The notes: generated by a model from the sequence alone, not told the origin. Positions 7,765 through 17,549 are shown, counted from the first letter of the stretch. The stretch is DNA of 20,562 bases from CAYXRK01 sp964467615 (GCA_964467615.1 CAYXRK010000083.1:1-20562); one strand, 5' to 3'. Numbers and translations are program-made.

Positions 7765-8370
7765 ATGAAGGAAATGGCGATCACTCCCACGCAAAATCCA
7801 TTTGCGCTGTTCCAGTCCTGGTTTGACGAAGCAAGATGCAACGCCGCGATAACCGATGCCTCAGCGATGACTCTGGCCACGGTGGACGACGCCGGCGCGC
7901 CCGATGCACGCGTCGTGTTGCTCAAAGACTTTAGCGAAGAGGGGTTTACCTTTTATACGAATCTCGGCAGCGCGAAGGCCCGACAATTGCAGGCCAACGC
8001 GACGGCGGCATTATGTTTCTATTGGGCGCCGCTCGCCAAACAGGTCCGAATTCGGGGAAGAGTCACTCGCGTGGACGATACGGAGGCGGACGCCTATTTC
8101 AAGTCGCGACCCCGCGAAAGCCGCATCGGCGCATGGGCGTCAAGACAGTCCGATCCGCTCCCGTCGCGCGATGCACTGGAGTCGGCGTTCATCGCGGCGA
8201 AACTCAAATACGATGGCGTCGAAGTCCCACGCCCGTCCTTCTGGTCCGGCTTTCGCTTGCGCCCGGAGATCATCGAATTCTGGTTGCACGGTGACTTTAG
8301 GCTGCACCACCGCGTCCGATATCAGATAACTTCGACCGGCGAGTGGGAATACGGGTTGTTGAATCCGTAA
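7765..8370 (+). CDS. pdxH: pyridoxamine/pyridoxine 5'-phosphate oxidase
   Basis: PdxH oxidises pyridoxine or pyridoxamine 5'-phosphate to pyridoxal 5'-phosphate with FMN and oxygen; it is a cytoplasmic dimer. The 201-residue protein has the usual length. Visible motifs are RVVLLK (49-54) and TFYTNLGSAKARQL (62-75) for FMN binding, YWAPLAKQVRIRG (86-98), RPRESRIGAWAS (115-126), PRPSFWSGFRLRPEIIEFW (155-173) and FRLHHR (178-183). The last supplies the active-site Arg179 and His181 that correspond to Arg197 and His199 of E. coli. The C-terminus ends GLLNP where the family usually has R-L-x-P, so that conserved Arg is replaced by Leu. The ATG at 7765 is used; another at 7774 would also keep the domain. 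It follows ggt by 13 nt. The pairing suggests joint expression rather than an obvious shared pathway. Confidence 0.95.
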   Translation: MKEMAITPTQNPFALFQSWFDEARCNAAITDASAMTLATVDDAGAPDARVVLLKDFSEEGFTFYTNLGSAKARQLQANATAALCFYWAPLAKQVRIRGRVTRVDDTEADAYFKSRPRESRIGAWASRQSDPLPSRDALESAFIAAKLKYDGVEVPRPSFWSGFRLRPEIIEFWLHGDFRLHHRVRYQITSTGEWEYGLLNP

Positions 8371-8402
8371 CTCGCACAGGCATTCCGCGCGGACTCCGCC
8401 CC

Positions 8403-8441
8403 AAAAAAATCGCCCCAGCGGCGATCACGATCCGGGGCGAT
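8403..8441 (-). terminator. rho-independent terminator of the lipoprotein operon
   Basis: On the minus strand ATCGCCCC (8441-8434) pairs with GGGGCGAT (8416-8409) around a 17-nt loop and is followed by a run of seven T. It begins 28 nt after the stop codon of the 1600-aa lipoprotein. On the plus strand no T-run follows, so it does not serve pdxH. Confidence 0.85.
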
Positions 8442-8468
8442 TGAGCACTAGGAAAAGCTGACCCGCGA

Positions 8469-11400
8469 TCACGGATCGACCGCGGCATTGACGGTGACCG
8501 AGGCGGACCCTATGGACGTGCCCGTGTCGACGGTTTGCGCCGAAATCTGCAGCGTGTGCGTGACCGCTTCGCCCGGCACCAACATCGAACGATTCACTGT
8601 TACCAAGACCGTCTGCGGGAAGGCGGCAGCAACAACGTTCGGCGCTGACACCAACAGCCAATTCGGGACCTGATTGGTCAGGAACCAACTCAGCCTGCTC
8701 TGGCCGGCGTTCGTCACGAGAAACGTCTGCGTCTCGGAACCGAAGGCTTGCGGATCCGAACCGAAATCCAGCGTCGTCGAGTTCGGCAAGAAGGTCGCCC
8801 CCGACGCCGCGGGCGCCAACAGCAACACCGGCGGCAGGATTGTCCCGGTTACCACGAAGGGAATCGACCCGGCAATCTCCAGGATTCCCGTTTCGTAGAG
8901 CATATCGAACAGAATATCGTTTATCGGGCCCACTTGGGTCTTTGATCGATCGAGCGTCACAGTCACCGTGATGAGGTCGTCGGTGCTGATGAGGCGGCCG
9001 AAGAAAGGCGCCACCAAAAGATCGGGATCGGGTATTGAGTCGCCAACCACACCGAAGTCGAGGACGATCCCCCCGGGGGCATAAGACCCGCCGACGTTTT
9101 CGACCGTGAACGTTTGGAAGGTGCTCGTTGTGCCGAAATTGAGAATCGTCGGGGTAACCCGGGGCGTGGGGAAGGACGGCGCGCGGACCGCGAACGCTTC
9201 TACGTCAATGCCGTCCGGATGCGTGAAGAATCGCGCTTCTCCGTTTCGAGTCAGATTCGCAACGGCCAGCAGCCGGAAGTCATAAGGCGTCAACCCCGGA
9301 ACGTCGAGCGTGAATTTCACTAAGCGCCCAAACGCGCCGTATTGAATCGGCTCCCCGCCGGCGCCCGTCGTCAACCGATACGTCTGAGTGGCAAGGCCGG
9401 TGGCAATGTCCGTCCCCGAAGCGGTTTGGGCCAGCGTCCAATCGTTCTCGAATATTCCTTCCTCGGCGAAGGGAACGCCCTCAACACCCACCAGAAGCGC
9501 GTCGATACCGCCGGGCGTTATGGGGGCCTCGGCCGCGATGGTGAAATCCAACTGGATTATGTCGCGCGGCATATAGTCAACGAAGAGAAACACTTCCACC
9601 TGGCCATTCTGAATCCCGACGGTGCGCATCGATATCTGCCCAAGCCTGACGCCAAGACCGAGTGCGTCGGTGCCTACTACGGAACTTGGCCGCAACGTTT
9701 GGACGAATTCACCGGCGATGTCGCCCTGGTCCGGAAGTCTGCAGATGACCGTTTCGTTACCATCATTGGGGTCGTCAAAATTCGCGGCGACGCGGCCCTC
9801 CGCGACGTCGGCCACGTCCAGCGTGACGTAGCTCAACACGACCTGGTTTCGCAAGTCCTGAGAGATCGAAAGGTCGCATTCGTCGCTCCCCGTCGTGTCC
9901 GCGTCCACGTTCTCGTTGTCGGTCCAATCAAACATGGTTCCGAGCGCGGGCACCCGAATTGGATTTCCGCTGCCGTCCTCGGTCCCGCTGTCGAGCTCGC
10001 GCGTGATGTAAAGGTGGCCGCCCGTTTCGGACGCTATCAATCCCAGCGGTCCGCCGTTGAAGTCATCGCCCCAAGCCACCGCGAATAGCCGCGTACGAGA
10101 CACCTGCAGGGCGAGCGACGTTTCACTGAGCGTGAAGAACGAGGACGTGTTGCGACCGTCCGAAAACGCGATGATTCCACGGATGTCGGCGTCGTCGAAC
10201 GGCACGACCGGGACCACTGACGAGATCGAAGGCGCGGGACTGTTTTCAGACACGAGCCTGAAGTTCGCCTCAAGCAACGCGTCGTTGAGCTCGGTCGCGC
10301 CGTGTCCGGTAATGGTCAAGCCCTGGAGCGCCGCCTCGAGGAAAGGGCGGCCGACGGCGGAATCGTTCGGTACAAATCCCGTCGGGAAGGCCAGGGACGT
10401 TGTCAGTAAACGGGCGGGCTGGTTGCGATCGTGAAATTCCATGAGCGCGATCTCGTACGTTTCCGGCAGTTCGTCAATCAGCGACCCAACGCACGTTTCG
10501 TATAGGAACTGGAGCGGATCGGGCGCGTCCGTAAAGCCGGGGAAATCCGGGAACGTTTCGTTCGGGAAGTCCTCCCCGAGCTGGGCGAGCACGTCTTCGT
10601 GGTACTGCTGTGCGAGCGCCACGGACTCGAGCATACTCGCGGAATAGTCCATCAGAATTACGATCTGCGTACGGAGATTGCTCGATCTCGTCAGGAATTG
10701 GTTCGATTCAACCAACTCTATTGGGGAATCATTCTCGAACAGGCGGAAATTACGGTTAAAGGTCGGAAGGGTCTCGTCTCCAAGCGGTATCGTTTCGAAC
10801 CGCAGGTTGCGCATCATCATGATGTAACGAATCAAGCTCGGTACGCGTTGGCGCACGGGCGGGGTCTCGAAGAACAGTTCCGAGGCCTGGACGGAGACCT
10901 CGACCTCTTGCGCTGGCGCGACGTCGTCGTCACGCTTGAGAATCAACTCCGTCGTGTCGCCGTCGCCGTCGACGTCCTGCGTGTCCGGTTGAAGTGATTG
11001 CGCGAAAACAGTAAGTACACCGGTCCCGCCACCTGCGCCGTCCAGCCCGGTCCGATCAACGGAAACACCAATTTGCTGGAAGTCGCCGTTGAGGGCGCAA
11101 TCCTCGACGCCGATCGATCTGCCTTCAGTCGGGAACGCAAATAGCCACGACTTGTTGCTCGTAATCCCGAAGTTGAGCACGGTATCGGGATCACCGCAGT
11201 TGACCACAAAAAATTCGTCCGTCGTACCCGTTGTCCCGAGGTCGAGACGTTCTGGAACAACGTCGATAACGACGCGCTTGGGCACGGACATTTCCACGCG
11301 TATCGGCTGCAGCGGATTATCGGCGTCGTTCGATTCAATAAAGAAGGTGTGGTTAAACGGGCCAAAGGACAAACCGTCCCGATCGATCGTGACGTTCACT

Positions 11401-13271
11401 TGGAACGGACCGTCCACGGCATCAAGCGTACGCGGACCGAGTTCATCCAAACTCAACCACGTCGGGAAGGCCGAGTCGTCGACGCTCCAATTGATAGTAC
11501 CGGTGCCGACATTTTGAAGCGTAAAGGAAGCGGTGTTCTCAAGGCCGGCCGGGACGAAGGGGACGTTGTCGAGATCGACATTCGGCACACCGTCGACGTT
11601 TGCTCCGGTATCTACGACGAGGACCGGGTTCTCGGCGACTTCCATGAACACCTCGATGAACCGTTGACCCGCATCGGAATTGACCACGATTCCGGGCGAA
11701 GCGAACGCGAAGTCGCCGGGTGCTTGGTTCAATCGGTTGACCGAAATGGTGACACCGTCCGTTTCCGTCCCGTTCACGGCCCCGCTTTGAACGGATATCA
11801 GCGGATTGCCTGGACCGTCGCGAAGCCAGTCGGGCAGGGTCGAGGTGTCGATGCTCCAGTTGACGGTCCCCGTACCGGCGTTGAAAATCGCCACGAGCTT
11901 TTGCGTCAGATTGGTGGAGAAATTGAGCACGCGCGGTACGACTTCAAGCGTCGGGGGCGGAACGTCGATCGTGATCGTTACAGTCGCGTCGCCTCCGTCG
12001 GAGGTAATCGATATGGTGCCGGTGTTTGCCCCCGCGGACAAGGCCGCCGCGTTCACTTGAAAATCGATCACCTGGGCCTCACGTTCGATAGCGCCGGAGC
12101 TCGGATCGTCCGGCGCGATGGTAATCAACGGATCGTTCACCGCCAGCGACCAGTTCAACTGTCCCGTGCCTTCGTTGGTGATGGTAAATAATCCTTCCGC
12201 CGTGACCCCGGTAAACGAGAACTCCGTCGGGTTCACGTTCAGGATCGGAATGGGCTCGGGTACCGTAAGCGTTACGAGGATGCTATCGCTCCCGCTGTTC
12301 TCGTCGTCCGCGTCGACGCTCGATATCACGACGTTGTGCGTAAATTGTCCGGGATCAAGCTCGGACGCGTTCACGCGAATTTCAGGCCGATCTATTTCAT
12401 CGGAGACCGGGTCAGATCGGACACTGATGCTGAGCCACGCGGGGAAATCGTCTTGCGCGGTCCAGGTGATCGTTCCGGCGCCGACGTTGCGGATCCCGAT
12501 AAGGGAGTTATCGAGCCCCGCCGTTTGAAACGTCAACGACTCCGGCGACACCGAGAGTTGCCCCGAGGAATCGGGCACCGTCATCGTCACGGCAATCGTG
12601 CCCTCGCCGGCGTCCGAGGTAACTCGAATTGATCCGGTGTACTCGCCGGCTTCGAGAGTGGTGCGATCCACCGTCACCACGATTGTTTGGATGTTCGTCG
12701 TGATCGTACCGGTGTTGGGCGTGCCTTGTACAAATTGTAGCCAGGGAGTTTCCGCTGCGATGGCCTGCAGCGTCCATGTCAGCGATTCGGTACCGCCGTT
12801 CCCTATCGTGAATGACGAAGAAGAAATCGCCTCGCCGAAATCGAGGGTGGCCGGGTCGAGAATGAGGGTGCCGCCCAGCGTGACCAGAATAGCCACCGAC
12901 ACCAATTGGTCGCCGCCGTTCGACGTGACCGTGAAGGTATCTTGATGGGTCCCTGGCGCCAATGCCGCCGCCTCGGCGTTAAGCGTCATGGTGACGACTT
13001 GACTGGTGTCCGTAACGGCGCCCGCGAGTTTCTCCGCGCCGCGGACCGAAAGGTCGAGCCAGTTGGGAACGTCTACGGGATCGATGGCCCATTCGAGGAC
13101 CCCGCCGCCGTCGTTCGCAATCGTAAACGAATCGATTCCAATCGTGCTGCTGAAATTAAACGCAACACGAGACACGTTCAACGTCTGCGGGAGGAATGTT
13201 GGACATCCCGCGAGCAGAAGGGTGCAGAACGCGAAACCCGTCTTCGCCAGGCGGTATGTCGTGCGCGGCAT
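8469..13271 (-). CDS. giant surface lipoprotein, BACON-like repeats plus VWA domain
   Basis: A 1600-residue predicted lipoprotein: signal sequence with lipobox LLAG-Cys23, and an excellent ribosome binding site (GAAGGAG) 6 nt before the ATG. Immunoglobulin-like repeats of roughly 100 residues, each with a pattern like LxFxxT...FTIxNxGxGxLxWxI...PxWL...VTVDRxxLxxGxxxxxIxVTSxxG, occupy about 30-132, 134-233, 237-338, 342-438, 440-546, 549-664 and a divergent one at 667-796. This resembles the BACON domain. A VWA domain spans about 868-1090 with MIDAS residues in DYSAS (Asp875, Ser877, Ser879), Thr993 and Asp1038, so metal-dependent ligand binding is plausible. An unassigned region (1100-1365) and two more BACON-like repeats (1370-1476, 1480-1597) follow. 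A DVDGDGD stretch (766-772) resembles a calcium loop. Probable role: surface adhesion or binding; the ligand is unknown. It is a paralogue of the next gene upstream in the operon. Confidence 0.88.
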   Translation of the reverse strand: MPRTTYRLAKTGFAFCTLLLAGCPTFLPQTLNVSRVAFNFSSTIGIDSFTIANDGGGVLEWAIDPVDVPNWLDLSVRGAEKLAGAVTDTSQVVTMTLNAEAAALAPGTHQDTFTVTSNGGDQLVSVAILVTLGGTLILDPATLDFGEAISSSSFTIGNGGTESLTWTLQAIAAETPWLQFVQGTPNTGTITTNIQTIVVTVDRTTLEAGEYTGSIRVTSDAGEGTIAVTMTVPDSSGQLSVSPESLTFQTAGLDNSLIGIRNVGAGTITWTAQDDFPAWLSISVRSDPVSDEIDRPEIRVNASELDPGQFTHNVVISSVDADDENSGSDSILVTLTVPEPIPILNVNPTEFSFTGVTAEGLFTITNEGTGQLNWSLAVNDPLITIAPDDPSSGAIEREAQVIDFQVNAAALSAGANTGTISITSDGGDATVTITIDVPPPTLEVVPRVLNFSTNLTQKLVAIFNAGTGTVNWSIDTSTLPDWLRDGPGNPLISVQSGAVNGTETDGVTISVNRLNQAPGDFAFASPGIVVNSDAGQRFIEVFMEVAENPVLVVDTGANVDGVPNVDLDNVPFVPAGLENTASFTLQNVGTGTINWSVDDSAFPTWLSLDELGPRTLDAVDGPFQVNVTIDRDGLSFGPFNHTFFIESNDADNPLQPIRVEMSVPKRVVIDVVPERLDLGTTGTTDEFFVVNCGDPDTVLNFGITSNKSWLFAFPTEGRSIGVEDCALNGDFQQIGVSVDRTGLDGAGGGTGVLTVFAQSLQPDTQDVDGDGDTTELILKRDDDVAPAQEVEVSVQASELFFETPPVRQRVPSLIRYIMMMRNLRFETIPLGDETLPTFNRNFRLFENDSPIELVESNQFLTRSSNLRTQIVILMDYSASMLESVALAQQYHEDVLAQLGEDFPNETFPDFPGFTDAPDPLQFLYETCVGSLIDELPETYEIALMEFHDRNQPARLLTTSLAFPTGFVPNDSAVGRPFLEAALQGLTITGHGATELNDALLEANFRLVSENSPAPSISSVVPVVPFDDADIRGIIAFSDGRNTSSFFTLSETSLALQVSRTRLFAVAWGDDFNGGPLGLIASETGGHLYITRELDSGTEDGSGNPIRVPALGTMFDWTDNENVDADTTGSDECDLSISQDLRNQVVLSYVTLDVADVAEGRVAANFDDPNDGNETVICRLPDQGDIAGEFVQTLRPSSVVGTDALGLGVRLGQISMRTVGIQNGQVEVFLFVDYMPRDIIQLDFTIAAEAPITPGGIDALLVGVEGVPFAEEGIFENDWTLAQTASGTDIATGLATQTYRLTTGAGGEPIQYGAFGRLVKFTLDVPGLTPYDFRLLAVANLTRNGEARFFTHPDGIDVEAFAVRAPSFPTPRVTPTILNFGTTSTFQTFTVENVGGSYAPGGIVLDFGVVGDSIPDPDLLVAPFFGRLISTDDLITVTVTLDRSKTQVGPINDILFDMLYETGILEIAGSIPFVVTGTILPPVLLLAPAASGATFLPNSTTLDFGSDPQAFGSETQTFLVTNAGQSRLSWFLTNQVPNWLLVSAPNVVAAAFPQTVLVTVNRSMLVPGEAVTHTLQISAQTVDTGTSIGSASVTVNAAVDP

Positions 13272-13402
13272 AGCCTACTCCTTCGTACTTACTACGGTAC
13301 CGGCGCGCCACCGTCCCGACGGAGATCCTAATGAAACTCCGCGGTTTGGGCCCATGTGTTCGGCGCGAATCGGTCGCTCCTCTATTTTTCGGGATTGGAT
13401 CA

Positions 13403-16400
13403 CTATTGCACTTCCACAGTCACGGCCAACGTATCGGACTCGTTAGAAAGGTTGGTAAACACGTCCACGTCTCCATTAAACGTCCCCGGCGGCAGCCCGC
13501 CTCGATCAATTGTGGCCACGACGATTTCCGTATCGCCGGGTTCGAGGCGGCCAAATGTTGCGGAGAATTCGATCCCAAACGGTAGGCCCTCGGCCACCAA
13601 TTCCCAGTCAAACGTATCGAGCCGATTGTTTCGGATCGTAAAGCTCTTTTGTGTGGATGTCGCAGGGAAGCTAATCAATTCGGGCGTCACCACTGCCGTG
13701 GGCACGTTGCCGTCGTCCGGCGCAGGATCGTCGAAATCCCCGATTCCATCCTCGTCACGATCAAACGCAAACTCCGCGCGCGGGTCGAAGTCCATAATCT
13801 GCAATGATTCCACCGTCCCCCCCGGCGCCGCCAGCGACGATTCGTGTTCGACCGTCAACACCGCGCTCGAGTTCGTGAAGCCTCCGGGATAGAGGAAATA
13901 ATTCGTGTCCACGGTCGTGTTCGGATCCGGATCGATGTAAAGCTCGTTGTCCGCCCGGAAACCGACCTCAAACCTCGCCGCCGCCCCGAGCCCGCTGAAC
14001 GTCATTCGCAAAAGACCGCCGAACGCGGCAAACTGTAAGGGCGTTTCCTGGGCCGTCACCAGCGTGAACACATTGTCGCCCTCGGGGACAAGCCGCCAAC
14101 CCGCCGTCAAACCGCCGTCCGCCGAGGACGTAAGCAACGCGACCTCCTCGACGTTATCGCGGAAGGGCCCGGGAACGATGAACCGGACCCTGAATTGCGT
14201 GACGTTGCGTGGTACGTAGTCCGTGCGAAGTATGACCTCCGCCCGTCCGTTCGTGTCGATTCCCGTCGTGGTCAGCGACAACTGCCCCGCACGCGGGTCG
14301 CCAGGAAACACGAGGGCGGCGCGTTGGAACGACCCGCTTATCGTCGCGCCGGTTTGGTCTCGCACCGTTGCAGTGACGTTGTACGCCCCGTTCGCCCCCA
14401 GAAGCGATACGTACGTGAGCACCAGTTGCCGCTGTAAATCGCGCCAGACCTGGCCTTCCTCCTCGGACGTTCCGAGGAAATCAGAAAGGGTCCTGGGAGC
14501 GATCACGCTGAAACTGTGTCCGCCGGACTCCTTGCCAAGCACAACCAGCGGCGCGAGATTCACGAAATCGCCAAAGACGATCGGATACAGCCGCACGCGC
14601 CGCGCGTTCGCATCGTTGAGGACCTCGCTCGGCGGGACGGCGGACGATGTATCGTTCCCGTCAGACACAAAAACGATCGACCTAACGTCCGACTCGTCGA
14701 ACGAAACTTGAGTTGGATCTTGGTTCGCGATCACGTCCAAGGCATCGATGAGGGCGTCAAAAATTTCCGTCTCGCCATGGTCGGACGGGGCAAGCGAGAA
14801 GGCGTTCAACGCCGCCTTAAGTGACGCCTTGTTGGTCGAGAATGGGTGTATTTCACGTTTCGTCTGGTCTTTCTCGTGATACTCCATAATCGCGATTCGA
14901 TAGGTGTCGGGGAGGTCATCGATGAATTCCGCCGCCGACGTTTTCATCTCATCGATGAATTGGCCGTTCGGCACGCCATCGACTTCGCCCGCGCGGAACA
15001 TGCTCCCGGTGAAGTCCAGCAACAGGACCAAGTTCTGTTTCAGGCCTTCGGGTCCGTTAACGAAGAAGTTCGTTTCGTCCAGGTCGAGCGGTATGCCGTT
15101 TTCTTCGAGTTCGAATGAAATATTCCGCAGCACGTCCGGGTTCGTCGTATCGATCGCTTGCAGAAGCGAATCGCGGAGCAGAAACACAAAGCGATTGATG
15201 TACGGCGGCCGCGCCCGATTGTTCGCGCCTTCGATCCGGAGCGGCGCGCGGGTCACCGCCACGGCCACTTCAATCGGCGTCTGGCCCGGGGCCTCGATGG
15301 TAATCAGTCCGCCATCTACCTCCGCGGAGGGATTCATCGCGGCCCGGTCTATCACGATCGAGAATGGCTGCCAGTCAAAACAGAACAGAAAGTCGATCGA
15401 CAGACAACCAAAGCCGACACTTTCCCCGGCCGCCGGCACGGGCAACTTAATCAAGTCCGGACGGTCCGTGCTGAATGTAAACTCCAACAGCGTGCCGACT
15501 CCGCCGGTGTTTCCGATTCCCAGCGTTAGCACCTCTTCGTCGGTGCCGTAGTCGAGTAGCCCGGAAAGCGTAAGAAAGGGTTCCTGCTGTATCGACAACC
15601 TGGGCCCGAGAATCGCAATGACACGCAACGTCACCGCCTGCGAACCAATTCCTTCGGCGTTCACCACGATGTTCACGTCCGTGATCCCGGCGTCCGGCAC
15701 GCCCGCGGGGTCTACTTCTATCGTCACTATGTCGGCGGGCGGCGGATCGCTCGGCAGCGCACGAGGCCCGACCTCGCCGTTTTGAGGATTCACGCTGATA
15801 AATCCGGGTAGGTCTACAGGCACGCCCGGTACGTCAGGATCTTCGAACGAGATTGTCCACGAAAAGGGCTCCTCCCCGGGATTACTAATTGTAATTTCGC
15901 CGTCCGTGTCCTGTTCTGTCCCAAAAATGTTCACGGGAATTGTCACCGAGTCGGGCGCGACGTCAAACAGCGATGCGCCCCCGATCCCGAACGTGACCGT
16001 GAGCACCGCTGCACCGCTGCTCGAATCAACAAATAGAAAGAACTCTTCCACCCCGGGGTCCAATCCCGTACGGTCGATCGTGACCACCAGGTTCTGCTGC
16101 CCCCCGGCCGCGACACTTCCCGACGAGGGCACGTCAACGATGAACGCTTCAAAATCTATGACTGTGTTCTCGGGATCGAGCGGGTTCGAAACTTGAAACA
16201 CCTCGAAGTTGAGTTGTTGTGCGCCGCTATTGCTGATCGTGAATGTGGCGGACGAGGAATTCTCCGGAATGTTTTGGACCAGCGGCGTGATGTTCAGCGA
16301 CGGGACTATCGTCACCGACACGGGGATGTTCCTCACTTCCCCTGTGCTGCTTTCGATTTGCACGCCAAAGCCGGTCAGGAGGCCCGCTGCCAGGTCCGTC

Positions 16401-16750
16401 CGATCGATGACTACCTTCACGCGATCCACTTCGTTGGAAATGGTCCCAGTCAACGTCGTCGGGTTGACCACCGTCCCCGTGTCGCTTTCGAGGGTCATGA
16501 AGGGTGTATCGAAGGGGACCCAAACGTTGTTCTCTACCGGGCCTATGCGCTGGACTTCCCGCGCCGTCCACGTAAGTTGGCCGCCGCCGGAATTGAAGAT
16601 CGCGATTGATTCGTCGACGCTGTTGCCCTGGAACGAGATCGCCGCCGGCGAAACCCCCAGGATAGCGGCCACAATCGCAGGACAACCTGCGACGAACACA
16701 CACGCGGCGGCCACCCCTCCCACCGCGATACCGCGTTTGATTCGGTACAT
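13403..16750 (-). CDS. large surface lipoprotein, BACON-like repeats plus VWA domain (paralogue)
   Basis: An 1115-residue predicted lipoprotein. The frame is open to 16783, but the ATG at 16750 is preferred because it gives a compact signal sequence with lipobox VFVAG-Cys23 and has a G-rich GGTGA-like ribosome site upstream. BACON-like repeats lie at about 32-149, 151-258, 262-381 and, more divergent, 384-501. The VWA domain spans about 573-750 with MIDAS residues in DFTGS (Asp579, Thr581, Ser583), Thr661 in HGETE and Asp697 in FVSDGND. A region about 755-990 aligns with the 1600-aa protein, for example GQLSLTTTGI and TDYVPRNVTQ against GQISMRTVGI and VDYMPRDIIQ. A thrombospondin-3-like calcium loop DRDEDGIGD (997-1005) precedes a last BACON-like repeat (1021-1115). 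No terminator is seen in the 131-nt gap before the 1600-aa gene, so they probably share a transcript. Confidence 0.87.
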   Translation of the reverse strand: MYRIKRGIAVGGVAAACVFVAGCPAIVAAILGVSPAAISFQGNSVDESIAIFNSGGGQLTWTAREVQRIGPVENNVWVPFDTPFMTLESDTGTVVNPTTLTGTISNEVDRVKVVIDRTDLAAGLLTGFGVQIESSTGEVRNIPVSVTIVPSLNITPLVQNIPENSSSATFTISNSGAQQLNFEVFQVSNPLDPENTVIDFEAFIVDVPSSGSVAAGGQQNLVVTIDRTGLDPGVEEFFLFVDSSSGAAVLTVTFGIGGASLFDVAPDSVTIPVNIFGTEQDTDGEITISNPGEEPFSWTISFEDPDVPGVPVDLPGFISVNPQNGEVGPRALPSDPPPADIVTIEVDPAGVPDAGITDVNIVVNAEGIGSQAVTLRVIAILGPRLSIQQEPFLTLSGLLDYGTDEEVLTLGIGNTGGVGTLLEFTFSTDRPDLIKLPVPAAGESVGFGCLSIDFLFCFDWQPFSIVIDRAAMNPSAEVDGGLITIEAPGQTPIEVAVAVTRAPLRIEGANNRARPPYINRFVFLLRDSLLQAIDTTNPDVLRNISFELEENGIPLDLDETNFFVNGPEGLKQNLVLLLDFTGSMFRAGEVDGVPNGQFIDEMKTSAAEFIDDLPDTYRIAIMEYHEKDQTKREIHPFSTNKASLKAALNAFSLAPSDHGETEIFDALIDALDVIANQDPTQVSFDESDVRSIVFVSDGNDTSSAVPPSEVLNDANARRVRLYPIVFGDFVNLAPLVVLGKESGGHSFSVIAPRTLSDFLGTSEEEGQVWRDLQRQLVLTYVSLLGANGAYNVTATVRDQTGATISGSFQRAALVFPGDPRAGQLSLTTTGIDTNGRAEVILRTDYVPRNVTQFRVRFIVPGPFRDNVEEVALLTSSADGGLTAGWRLVPEGDNVFTLVTAQETPLQFAAFGGLLRMTFSGLGAAARFEVGFRADNELYIDPDPNTTVDTNYFLYPGGFTNSSAVLTVEHESSLAAPGGTVESLQIMDFDPRAEFAFDRDEDGIGDFDDPAPDDGNVPTAVVTPELISFPATSTQKSFTIRNNRLDTFDWELVAEGLPFGIEFSATFGRLEPGDTEIVVATIDRGGLPPGTFNGDVDVFTNLSNESDTLAVTVEVQ

Positions 16751-16871
16751 CGATTCACCCCAACCTAACCGTGTCGCAATCATTCGCGCCGCGCTACCGC
16801 GTCGTCCCCCTTCCGCTATGCTCGGGCTGGTGCTACGGGGTCCGCCTTCAATACTTCAAGTGCCGGTGTCC

Positions 16872-17477
16872 CTACTGAATTTCCACAATCGCGAGATCCA
16901 CGCCCAATGCCACCAAGCGTGCAATCTGTTCCGCAATGATCGGCGAAGTGTTCCCTTCTTCGTCCAGCAATCCCTCGCGAGAAACCGCAACGATATCTCC
17001 TGCTCCGAGGCCGCCGTTCTCGGCGTTCGCAACAATAGGACCGAGCGTCAGAATTGGGTTCCCGCCAAGCAGTAGTTGATCCAAATTGAACAGGCCCGAA
17101 ATGGCCGTGATGTCCGACACGTCGTTGTTCGTGAAATCGACAAAGGTCAAATTCACAAGATCCGCTATCGGGTCGATATCGTTAATTGAATTCACCAGCG
17201 CCTGGTCATTGCCGACGTCCAGGAAAAACAAATTGCGCGCCTTCTCAATCCCCCGAAGGTCGCGAATACCGTAATTCCGCGCGTCCAACCGCATGACCGA
17301 AAGCATGTCCGCCTGCGTCACAAGCCCGAAGGGCTTGCGCAACTCGTTGCGGACCGCCAACTCCAGGCGATTATCGGGGAACGTCACAACTACCCCTGTC
17401 GGACATCCCATCCCCACCACTGCGGTCCCCACGAGCACGCCGACAAGCAGTAACGACTTCATTCGCGTGACAAACAT
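16872..17477 (-). CDS. small leucine-rich-repeat lipoprotein
   Basis: A 201-residue predicted exported protein. I use the ATG at 17477 because AAGGGTG lies about 7 nt upstream; an ATG at 17462 has no such site, and the frame to 17591 would cross the promoter. Residues 6-24 are hydrophobic and end in VGMG-Cys25-Pro. The Gly at -3 makes this a weaker lipobox than in its two neighbours. FPDNRLELAVRNELRKP (33-49) is the N-terminal cap often seen in internalin-like LRR proteins. About four LRR-like turns follow (58-152), the clearest being FVDFTNNDVSDITAISGLFNL (112-132 region) and LDQLLLGGNPI. The C-terminus (155-201) has no recognisable motif. It is first in a likely three-gene operon with the two large VWA lipoproteins, 121 nt before the next start. 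A role in binding a surface partner is an inference. Confidence 0.85.
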   Translation of the reverse strand: MFVTRMKSLLLVGVLVGTAVVGMGCPTGVVVTFPDNRLELAVRNELRKPFGLVTQADMLSVMRLDARNYGIRDLRGIEKARNLFFLDVGNDQALVNSINDIDPIADLVNLTFVDFTNNDVSDITAISGLFNLDQLLLGGNPILTLGPIVANAENGGLGAGDIVAVSREGLLDEEGNTSPIIAEQIARLVALGVDLAIVEIQ

Positions 17478-17549
17478 GGTCAGCACCCTTGTTTGAGTTT
17501 CCCCTACGCGGCACTCAGCACTATCCCGCTCGGAACTTCGTATCCCATC

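Noticed and set aside
11349..12191. 280-codon open frame on the plus strand opposite the 1600-aa lipoprotein gene
   Set aside because: It is antisense to a clearly coding repeat protein, has an Arg/Gly-rich composition without any domain, and has no ribosome binding site. GC-rich codon bias on the real strand explains it. The same holds for 9342-10088.
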